Assembly (NCBI GenBank): GCA_947087145.1
Contig: CAMUBM010000058.1
Span: forward strand, 1 to 5,839
Origin: an uncultured Mycoplasmatota bacterium
GTDB lineage: Bacteria > Bacillota_I > Bacilli_A > RF39 > UBA660
Direction: 5' to 3'
Length of the DNA stretch: 5,839 nucleotides
Part shown: positions 1 through 4,959 of the stretch, piece by piece
How positions within the stretch are numbered: the stretch's first letter is position 1
Layout of the letters: each line of letters opens with the position of its first letter
Translations under genes and position numbers: made by a program
Notes under the pieces: model-generated
The model's database searches: none
Told to the model about the DNA's origin: nothing
Seen by the model: the letters and a program-made list of their open reading frames with translations, nothing else

Positions 1-56
1 CTATACTATATATACAAGGTGAATTGGTAATTTCCTTTTTTTTCGTTAAAATTTAT
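1..56. other. Unassigned left edge, possibly the tail of a neighbouring gene
   Basis: No gene can be assigned here. Two plus-strand frames are open from the left edge: one stops at TAA 28-30, the other at TAG 66-68, inside the eno terminator hairpin. Either could be the last codons of a plus-strand gene converging on eno, but the reading is too short to choose. Bases 1-14 (CTATACTATATATA) exactly match the -10 region of the eno promoter read on the opposite strand, and are followed by an SD-like AAGGTGA at 16-22, with no ATG after it. Confidence 0.3.
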
Positions 57-83
57 AAAAAAAATTAGCAATTTTTTGCTAAT
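57..83 (-). terminator. Intrinsic terminator of eno
   Basis: There is a perfect 8-base inverted repeat (ATTAGCAA, four-base loop, TTGCTAAT; arms 64-71 and 76-83). On the minus strand it is followed by seven Ts (63-57). The eno stop codon TAG (79-81) lies inside the first arm. There is no T-run on the plus-strand side, so it should act only on eno-direction transcription. Confidence 0.85.
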
Positions 84-1320
84 GGACTTTGGTTTTTAAT
101 TCTTCTTCAATTTTCATTAAACGATTGTATTTGGCAATTCGCTCTCCTCTTGACATCGAACCGCTTTTTATAAAGGGAAGATTTAGTCCCACAGCGAGGT
201 CTGCGATAAAGGTGTCCATTGTCTCTCCACTTCGATGAGAAATAATGGTTTTATAGTTATTTTTTTTTGCTAATAAAATCGTGTCTATCATTTCAGAAAT
301 GGTTCCAATTTGGTTTGCTTTTAATAGTATTGCATTCCCACTTTTTCTTTCTGCTGCATAAGATAAGTATTTGATATTGGTTACAAAGTAATCGTCACCT
401 ACAAGCATGACTTTTTCTCCAATCCGTTCTGTTAAATGGGTAAGACTTTCAAAATCGTCTTCAAAATAGGGGTCTTCTATACTAATAATAGGGTAGTGTT
501 TAACTAAGTCAATGTAGTAATTGGTGAGTTCTTCTTTGGTTATTTCCTTTTTTTCAAATGTGTAGGTATTTTTTTCTTTATTATAGAATTCACTGGCTGC
601 TACATCTAAGGCAAGAAAAACGTCACGCCCCGGAATGTAGTTGCTTTCTTTGATGGCCGCAAGAAGCAAGTCTAAAGCTTCACGATTATTTTTTAAATTG
701 GGTGCAAAACCACCTTCGTCTCCCACTGCAGTATTTAAGCCTTGTTCTTTTAAAATGTTTTTTAAAGTATGAAAGATTTCTGATGCACAACGAATTTTCT
801 CTTTAAAACCTTTTACTACAGGAACAATCATAAATTCTTGAATATCTAAATTATTATCTGCGTGGGCCCCACCATTCACAATATTAATAAAAGGAATAGG
901 TAAGGAAACTTTGCCACTTGATAAATAGGCATAAAGTTCTTTATGCTCAGATTTTGCTTGGGCTTTTAGGAAGGCTAAGGAAACTGCTAAGATTGCATTT
1001 GCACCTAATTTGCTTTTGTTGGGGGTTCCATCCAGTTCTATTAGAAATTGGTCTAATTCTCTTTGGTTCCATTCTTTTCCTATTAATTGTGGTTTGATAA
1101 TTTGGGTAACATTAATAATAGCAGCAAGAACTCCTTTTCCATGGTAACGGGTTTTATCTTTATCTCTTAGTTCTAAAGCTTCTCTACTGCCTGTTGAAGC
1201 TCCGCTTGGGATAGATGCTGTGGCACAAGTCCCATCTTCTAAAACTAAATCCACTTCAATCGTAGGATTTCCTCTAGAATCTAGAATTTCTCTTGCATTT
1301 ATATCACGTATTTTTGCCAT
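79..1320 (-). CDS. eno: Enolase (phosphopyruvate hydratase)
   Basis: Enolase interconverts 2-phosphoglycerate and phosphoenolpyruvate in cytoplasmic glycolysis. The 413-residue product is recognisable along its whole length. Visible family signatures are the substrate loop S42 in ASTG, H153 in GAHADNN, E162 in QEFM, the GDEGGFAPN motif (200-208), Mg ligands D239 (ALDVAASEF), E282 (SIEDP) and D309 (GDD), catalytic K334 (LLKANQIGT), SHRSGE (361-366) and K385 (IKSG). All expected catalytic and metal residues are present, so it should be active. The chosen ATG at 1320 follows SD AAAGGGTGAT with a four-base gap; an upstream in-frame GTG at 1329 lies inside that SD and is rejected. The protein ends soon after the KYNRLMKIEEEL helix, about a dozen residues earlier than Bacillus enolase, and the stop sits in the terminator. 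It has its own promoter and is not beside gapA, pgk, tpi or gpm within the window. Confidence 0.97.
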   Translation of the reverse strand: MAKIRDINAREILDSRGNPTIEVDLVLEDGTCATASIPSGASTGSREALELRDKDKTRYHGKGVLAAIINVTQIIKPQLIGKEWNQRELDQFLIELDGTPNKSKLGANAILAVSLAFLKAQAKSEHKELYAYLSSGKVSLPIPFINIVNGGAHADNNLDIQEFMIVPVVKGFKEKIRCASEIFHTLKNILKEQGLNTAVGDEGGFAPNLKNNREALDLLLAAIKESNYIPGRDVFLALDVAASEFYNKEKNTYTFEKKEITKEELTNYYIDLVKHYPIISIEDPYFEDDFESLTHLTERIGEKVMLVGDDYFVTNIKYLSYAAERKSGNAILLKANQIGTISEMIDTILLAKKNNYKTIISHRSGETMDTFIADLAVGLNLPFIKSGSMSRGERIAKYNRLMKIEEELKTKVH

Positions 1321-1324
1321 ATGT

Positions 1325-1334
1325 ATCACCCTTT
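1325..1334 (-). promoter_or_regulatory. Ribosome binding site that fixes the eno start
   Basis: AAAGGGTGAT sits four bases before ATG 1320. It resembles the full anti-SD complement AAAGGAGGTGAT with bases missing. The in-frame GTG (1329-1327) is part of this site, so it is unlikely to be the start. Confidence 0.8.
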
Positions 1335-1345
1335 ATTCTATATAT

Positions 1346-1374
1346 AGTATAGCGAATGAACCGGAAAATAGCAA
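1346..1374 (-). promoter_or_regulatory. Promoter of eno
   Basis: The -35 is TTGCTA (1374-1369, 4 of 6 to TTGACA). A 17-base spacer separates it from -10 TATACT (1351-1346, 5 of 6). Predicted transcription start is near 1339, giving a leader of about 19 bases. The -35 touches the T-run of the terminator of the upstream DUF308 gene. Confidence 0.7.
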
Positions 1375-1402
1375 ATAAAAAACAAGTCGATTTGACTCGT
1401 TT
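1373..1402 (-). terminator. Intrinsic terminator of the DUF308 gene
   Basis: On the minus strand, AAACGAGTC (1402-1394) pairs with GACTTGTTT (1388-1380) across a five-base loop, giving nine pairs with one G-T wobble. A T-rich tail (TTTATTT) follows. The first arm begins within the TAA stop (1403-1401). Confidence 0.8.
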
Positions 1403-1964
1403 ATTTTATTAATTCTAAAATCTTTTTGCCTCTTCTTTTTAATAAGACTAAGTCGTTTATATTGACAATGTTAAATAAAATGATAAATACTCCTACTGTT
1501 TTGGAAATAATAATTGTTTTGAACGGATTAAGGACTAGTAAAACTCCTAAGATGCATAAGAGAATGGCAGAAGCTAAAATTATTTTTCTACTTTCCTCAC
1601 CAATCTTTTTCATAAATAGGTAATAAACAGCTTTATTTATTCCTTCTACAACTAGCCAAATTCCAACGGTAATATTTAAAAAGTGTAAAATGGATAATGG
1701 ATTAAACATAATGAATATTCCTAATAGAATGCTTAGTATTCCAAAAATAAAATTCCAATGAAACAATTTTATTTTGCTACGTTCTATAAATGTAAATAAA
1801 GCAAAGAAACCATAGATAAGTAGGAATGTGCCAATCATAAGTCCTATCACATTATTTGTTATTTCTGGTTTTAAATAGATAATAAGTCCTAATATAGCAT
1901 AGAGTACTGAATAAATAATTTCTGTTAAAAGTATTTTATTCCAACTTTGTTCTATTTTTTTCAT
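1401..1964 (-). CDS. DUF308/HdeD-family six-helix membrane protein
   Basis: The 187-residue integral membrane protein has six predicted helices (about 12-31, 37-59, 71-88, 94-116, 127-146, 151-175). It is built of three copies of a two-helix unit. The same motif, a Gly-hydrophobic run ending in KP or NP, recurs at 25-34 (GLIIYLKPEI), 82-92 (GIFIMFNPLSI) and 140-150 (GVLLVLNPFKT), a period of about 58 residues. Each is followed by a second helix that starts with a glycine. This short-repeat layout is that of DUF308, which includes E. coli HdeD, an acid-resistance membrane protein; no biochemical role is known for most members, so none is claimed. The ATG at 1964 follows SD AAGGGTGAT. Basic residues cluster at both ends (MKK; KRRGKK at 176-181). 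It has its own promoter and terminator. Confidence 0.85.
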   Translation of the reverse strand: MKKIEQSWNKILLTEIIYSVLYAILGLIIYLKPEITNNVIGLMIGTFLLIYGFFALFTFIERSKIKLFHWNFIFGILSILLGIFIMFNPLSILHFLNITVGIWLVVEGINKAVYYLFMKKIGEESRKIILASAILLCILGVLLVLNPFKTIIISKTVGVFIILFNIVNINDLVLLKRRGKKILELIK

Positions 1965-1968
1965 TTAT

Positions 1969-1978
1969 ATCACCCTTG
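1969..1978 (-). promoter_or_regulatory. Ribosome binding site of the DUF308 gene
   Basis: CAAGGGTGAT lies four bases before ATG 1964. The motif AAGGGTGAT and the gap are identical to those of eno. Confidence 0.75.
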
Positions 1979-1988
1979 AACTAGCCTA

Positions 1989-2017
1989 AGTATAGCATAT
2001 TTTTTTTAGATTGTAAA
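1989..2017 (-). promoter_or_regulatory. Promoter of the DUF308 gene
   Basis: The -35 is TTTACA (2017-2012, 5 of 6). A 17-base spacer containing an A-run leads to -10 TATACT (1994-1989, 5 of 6), preceded by TGC, an extended -10. The predicted leader is about 18 bases. Bases 2018-2115, between this promoter and the lipoprotein terminator, hold nothing I can identify. Confidence 0.8.
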
Positions 2018-2115
2018 ATCTGTTTTTTCTACTAAAAAGCAACGTTTATTTTTCTTTTCAATATTCACAAAATTAGCATAAATTTCAATTTTTTATAATT
2101 TTACACTTTGTTTAC

Positions 2116-2144
2116 AAAAAAAGAAATAGAATTTCTCTATTTCT
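2116..2144 (-). terminator. Intrinsic terminator of the lipoprotein gene
   Basis: On the minus strand, AGAAATAGA (2144-2136) pairs perfectly with TCTATTTCT (2130-2122) across the five-base loop GAAAT, then a run of six Ts (2121-2116). The stop TAG (2139-2137) is within the first arm. The stem is AT-rich, so it may be weaker than the others. Confidence 0.75.
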
Positions 2145-3207
2145 CTACTTGGCTACTTGTTACTAAATCAGCATTTGTAAGCGAAGTAGCAATGGATAAT
2201 AACTCTTCACTTGATAAGTCATTTCCGGTTAGATAGTATTCCATGTTGTTACTTGTCCAATAGATGGAATTGGCTTGTAGTGCCGCAACAGAATCATTTA
2301 GTAATAGTGGATCTCCGTAGACAGGAATAATCTCAAAGTCGCTACTTGATGTTGCTTGTTCTTCAACAAGTACAAAGTTTTTGTTTCCACTATAGGTTAG
2401 TATGACTCTATCGCCCGTTTCTGTATCTAATACTTCTTTGTTTGTTAGATACGTTTCACTTGGAATATACAATGGATAAATAATATCTTCTATTGCACCC
2501 GTTTTTTCGTCTTTCTTGTCACTATTTGGCGTTTTTTCACAAGTTTTGTTGTCACTTTCTTCACAAGTATTTGTGTTACAACAATCTTGGTCTATTAAGT
2601 CTTCTAGGACAAAATCGTCTTTTTCTAGCCCTGCTTTTAAATCTAATGATTTTACATTTACTTTAATTTTTACTGTATCATCATTATTAAATACTTCTAC
2701 TTTTTCTAAGTTCATGTCTTTATCAAAGTAAATTTTTTCATATACTAGTTCACTATTGTTTGGATAGTTTACATTTGCTTTTAAGATGTAATTCTTGTCT
2801 GTTTCTTCCATCGTACCTTCAGCATCATTTTTTACATCATTTAATAAGGATTCTAAAAGATAAGATTGACTGGAATTACTTGGCCATTCACTTTGAAATT
2901 TAAATGACTTATTCAAACTTGGTGTTACAACGTATACTCCATCGGTATTTTTTAGTATGACTTGTTCATGATTGTTGGTTTGATTGACTAAACGAACTTT
3001 GTAGTAGTCGTCTTTTAAGAACGATGCTTCTACTGCATAGACAAAGGTGTCTTCGTTGTTTATAATTTCCATAGAACCTGTTAGTACGTAAGATTTCGTT
3101 TTTGTTACTTTGTCTTCAAAGTCACTTTTTACTTTTGTACTATCTACTTTACCGCAACCACATGTTAATAGGAGCAATAATAATGATAATATACCTATTT
3201 TTTTCAC
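2137..3207 (-). CDS. Lipoprotein with LolA-like N-domain, GerS/YdcC-related
   Basis: The 356-residue product starts with a lipoprotein signal peptide: KK, a leucine-rich core (6-14), then TCGC with C18 the likely lipidated cysteine. It should be anchored on the outer face of the membrane. Residues about 25-200 look like the LolA-fold domain of the YdcC/GerS group, seen in KTKSYVLTGSMEI (36-48), the stretch VILKNTDGVYVVTPSLNKSF (83-102) and SEWP (106-109). Residues about 205-238 are a polar linker with C209, C210, C215 and C223. Residues about 240-345 form a second domain ending in SIYWTSNNMEYYLTG and SSEELLSIATSL, resembling the DUF4367-type domain. GerS acts in C. difficile spore germination, but nothing in this window shows sporulation, so only the fold is proposed. 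The start is GTG at 3207, seven bases after AGGAAAG; the next in-frame Met would remove the signal peptide. Confidence 0.75.
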   Translation of the reverse strand: MKKIGILSLLLLLLTCGCGKVDSTKVKSDFEDKVTKTKSYVLTGSMEIINNEDTFVYAVEASFLKDDYYKVRLVNQTNNHEQVILKNTDGVYVVTPSLNKSFKFQSEWPSNSSQSYLLESLLNDVKNDAEGTMEETDKNYILKANVNYPNNSELVYEKIYFDKDMNLEKVEVFNNDDTVKIKVNVKSLDLKAGLEKDDFVLEDLIDQDCCNTNTCEESDNKTCEKTPNSDKKDEKTGAIEDIIYPLYIPSETYLTNKEVLDTETGDRVILTYSGNKNFVLVEEQATSSSDFEIIPVYGDPLLLNDSVAALQANSIYWTSNNMEYYLTGNDLSSEELLSIATSLTNADLVTSSQVEK

Positions 3208-3214
3208 TTAACCA

Positions 3215-3224
3215 CTTTCCTTTT
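3215..3224 (-). promoter_or_regulatory. Ribosome binding site supporting a GTG start
   Basis: AAAAGGAAAG is followed by seven bases and GTG (3207-3205). This supports GTG initiation of the lipoprotein gene, which is also the only start that keeps the complete signal peptide. Confidence 0.7.
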
Positions 3225-3231
3225 CTAATTA

Positions 3232-3261
3232 ACTATATTTGTTTTTTCTACAAAATATTCA
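3232..3261 (-). promoter_or_regulatory. Candidate promoter of the lipoprotein gene
   Basis: The -10 is TATAGT (3237-3232, 5 of 6). The -35 is weak: TGAATA (3261-3256, 3 of 6) with an 18-base spacer. The predicted leader of about 18 bases agrees with the eno and DUF308 promoters, which is the main support. Confidence 0.4.
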
Positions 3262-3267
3262 TGAATA
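3256..3267. promoter_or_regulatory. 12-base palindrome between divergent genes, possible operator
   Basis: TATTCATGAATA is a perfect palindrome near the middle of the divergent intergenic region. Its two halves coincide with the weak -35 candidates of the two outward promoters. A regulator site is possible but not shown; short AT-rich palindromes also arise by chance. Confidence 0.3.
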
Positions 3268-3290
3268 ATTCTTTCAAATCTACTCATAAT
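3262..3290 (+). promoter_or_regulatory. Candidate promoter of the DUF378 gene
   Basis: The -10 is CATAAT (3285-3290, 5 of 6). The -35 is TGAATA (3262-3267, 3 of 6) with a 17-base spacer. Transcription would start near 3297, just at the SD, giving a leader of about 16 bases. Confidence 0.4.
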
Positions 3291-3296
3291 AAAAAT

Positions 3297-3305
3297 AAAG
3301 GTGAG
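3297..3305 (+). promoter_or_regulatory. Ribosome binding site that fixes the DUF378 start
   Basis: AAAGGTGAG is followed by seven bases and ATG 3313. The in-frame GTG at 3301 lies inside this site and is therefore not the likely start. Confidence 0.75.
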
Positions 3306-3312
3306 TGATAAA

Positions 3313-3525
3313 ATGGAAACAGTACATAAAGTATGTCTAGTATTTACCATTATTGGTGCTATTAACTGGGGCTTAATTGGATTCTTTGATTTCAATTTAG
3401 TAGAAGCTTTATTTATGGAAAATAGTACCATTGCTAGAATAGTTTATAGTTTAGTGGGTATTTGTGGACTTATCAACGTAGGACTTTTGTTCAACCACAT
3501 TACTTATGATCCAGCAAAAAAATAA
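3313..3525 (+). CDS. DUF378 (YuzA-like) small membrane protein
   Basis: The 70-residue protein has two predicted membrane helices (about 6-25 and 40-60) joined by a short loop. The family signature is clear: IIGAINWGLIGFFDFNLVEA (13-32) and ARIVYSLVGICGL (41-53). These match the DUF378/YuzA family of small Bacillota membrane proteins, whose function is unknown. The tail HITYDPAKK is polar. The start is ATG 3313, supported by SD spacing; starting at GTG 3301 would add only MSDK. The gene is divergent from the lipoprotein gene and convergent with cdaR, and it is the only plus-strand gene in the window. The stop TAA overlaps its terminator. Confidence 0.88.
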   Translation: METVHKVCLVFTIIGAINWGLIGFFDFNLVEALFMENSTIARIVYSLVGICGLINVGLLFNHITYDPAKK

Positions 3526-3553
3526 AAAAGTATCTGTTAAATGGTACTTTTTT
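3524..3553 (+). terminator. Intrinsic terminator of the DUF378 gene, probably bidirectional
   Basis: AAAAAAGTATC (3524-3534) pairs with GGTACTTTTTT (3543-3553) across an eight-base loop: eleven pairs with one T-G wobble. On the plus strand the T-run forms the second arm, followed by GTTTATA. On the minus strand the exit is also T-rich (TTTTTTATTTTTTT), so it could back up the cdaR terminator. The stem starts within the TAA stop (3523-3525). Confidence 0.8.
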
Positions 3554-3559
3554 GTTTAT

Positions 3560-3595
3560 AAAGAAAAAATAGGTTACTCTTTTTCACCTATTTTT
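3560..3595 (-). terminator. Intrinsic terminator of cdaA-cdaR
   Basis: On the minus strand, AAAAATAGGT (3595-3586) pairs perfectly with ACCTATTTTT (3574-3565) across an eleven-base loop, then TCTTT. The whole first arm is cdaR coding sequence, and the stop TAA (3576-3574) is in the loop and second arm. Confidence 0.85.
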
Positions 3596-4959
3596 ATTTT
3601 TACTTTACTTGTTACTACAAATGTTACTCTTGGGTCATCGCTGTCAATCTTTAAGTCTACTTCATAATCTCCAACAGAATATCCAGCTAAATCAACATAA
3701 GCAGAGATATTTTCTTCTGTGATGTTGTTAATTACTTCTTCTACTCCTTTTACTTGGACTGCAATGGCACTCGCATCAGTTAGGTTTACACTTAAATTGT
3801 TATCTAAGTTCTTATTGGTAATAGCACTAATATTTAGTGTTTTTTGTTTTTCTTCTCCTAAACTTAGAGTTATTTTGGCACTGGTTTCGCTGATATATCT
3901 TACTCCTGCTGGTTTTTGCATGGTTACATTGTAGGTTCTAGAATTACTATTTCCCATACTACTTACATCAATGGTTACATAAACTGCTGTAATTTCATCA
4001 ATAGCGCTTTTTTCTCCATAGATGTCTACCGAATAGTTTTCTGCTCCGTTAATGGTTACAGAAGAGATGGCTTTTCCTGGTACCAAAGCTCCTGTTGTAA
4101 GTACTTTTACTGGAACTGTTGCTTTGTAGGTATCTAGTGTTAGTGTTGCTGAGACAGTTTCTGGAACAATTTCAACATTGGAAAGAAGATTTCCCTTCTC
4201 ATCATAAGCTGCAAGAGGAATATTGTCGGTTTCATAGGTTCCCGCATCTTTGTATTCTGAGTTGTTTAAATCTACTAAGGCTTTTATAGTTGCAATTTTA
4301 TTTAGAGCGTCTTCGCTGCCTTTTACAACGACTTCGCTTTTAGATAACTCTACATTTTCAACACTTAATTTTTCGTTTAATTTGCTTTCATTTAATAATT
4401 CATAAGAAATAGCAAATAATTTGCTTACTTTGTTTTTAATTGTTACGTTTAAGTATGTAGGGTCTAGTTTATATTTGATAGAGTCTACCGATTGATTATA
4501 AGTTAGTTTTACACGATAAGGTGTATTGCTTGGCTTATAATCTGTTAAGTCTAAAATAACTTCATGATTTCCTAGTTGTTTGGCAAGATAAATTGCGCTT
4601 TTGTTTCCTGTCAATATAATGTCTACACTATCTACTAGTCCTTCTACAACGTAGGCTTCTTCGTTGTATAACACTTTTACTGGTTGATTTTGAATAACTT
4701 CTGCTTCGTTTTGCACTAAGTTGATTACTTCTTTGTCTACTAAGAAAAACATGCCTACTGCAAAAATTAAAGATAAGTATAGTAAAATATGAGGTCGATT
4801 TAATATTTTTTCAATTTTATTGGAGTTGTTTTTTAATTTATCCGAAATTTTAAAAATAATTCGACTGATGGGAGTAATCAAAACTCGATCTAAAAATGTA
4901 TAAATTCCTTTTATAAAAGCAATGAATATATTATTCTTTTTTTTCTTTTTCTTAGTCAT
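3574..4959 (-). CDS. cdaR: CdaR, YbbR-domain regulator of di-adenylate cyclase CdaA
   Basis: CdaR is the membrane-anchored partner that modulates CdaA in Bacillota. The 461-residue protein has one membrane helix (about 57-74, LLYLSLIFAVGMFFLV region). After it come four YbbR-type beta-rich repeats outside the cell, roughly 82-176, 178-276, 278-367 and 370-458, each ending in a strand such as LNVTIKNK, ATLTLD, AKITLSLGE or VKIKIGE. Four repeats and this length fit Bacillus CdaR. Unusual is the cytoplasmic N-terminus of about 56 residues, starting MTKKKKKKNN and strongly basic (15 Lys/Arg, 3 Asp/Glu); in the familiar Bacillus form the helix starts almost at residue 1. ATG 4959 overlaps the end of cdaA by 8 bases (ATGACTAA) and has only a weak SD-like GGTGAAG, so translational coupling is likely. 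An A8 run lies at codons 6-8. No glmM follows: a terminator overlaps the stop. Confidence 0.9.
   Translation of the reverse strand: MTKKKKKKNNIFIAFIKGIYTFLDRVLITPISRIIFKISDKLKNNSNKIEKILNRPHILLYLSLIFAVGMFFLVDKEVINLVQNEAEVIQNQPVKVLYNEEAYVVEGLVDSVDIILTGNKSAIYLAKQLGNHEVILDLTDYKPSNTPYRVKLTYNQSVDSIKYKLDPTYLNVTIKNKVSKLFAISYELLNESKLNEKLSVENVELSKSEVVVKGSEDALNKIATIKALVDLNNSEYKDAGTYETDNIPLAAYDEKGNLLSNVEIVPETVSATLTLDTYKATVPVKVLTTGALVPGKAISSVTINGAENYSVDIYGEKSAIDEITAVYVTIDVSSMGNSNSRTYNVTMQKPAGVRYISETSAKITLSLGEEKQKTLNISAITNKNLDNNLSVNLTDASAIAVQVKGVEEVINNITEENISAYVDLAGYSVGDYEVDLKIDSDDPRVTFVVTSKVKIKIGEKE

Noticed and set aside
1321..1329. In-frame GTG three codons upstream of the eno ATG
   Set aside because: It lies inside the ribosome binding site AAAGGGTGAT, and enolases start close to the ATG chosen.
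1426..1623. Plus-strand open frame opposite the DUF308 gene
   Set aside because: It is antisense to a clear membrane protein gene, and the product has no recognisable features.
2094..2099. TATAAT on the plus strand
   Set aside because: No acceptable -35 lies at 16-18 bases, and no plus-strand gene or RNA follows; chance in AT-rich DNA.
2516..2731. Plus-strand open frame opposite the lipoprotein gene
   Set aside because: It is a low-complexity Ser/Phe-rich shadow of the coding strand.
3102..3308. Plus-strand open frame crossing the divergent intergenic region
   Set aside because: It would run through the lipoprotein signal peptide and both candidate promoters, and the product is Phe/Leu/Ile-rich low complexity.
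3301..3312. In-frame GTG upstream of the DUF378 ATG
   Set aside because: It is part of the SD AAAGGTGAG; ATG 3313 has the proper seven-base gap.
3225..3431. Minus-strand open frame opposite the DUF378 gene
   Set aside because: It is antisense to a recognised family member and overlaps the promoter region.
3719..4137. Two plus-strand open frames opposite cdaR
   Set aside because: Both are antisense to a well-supported gene and resemble no known family.
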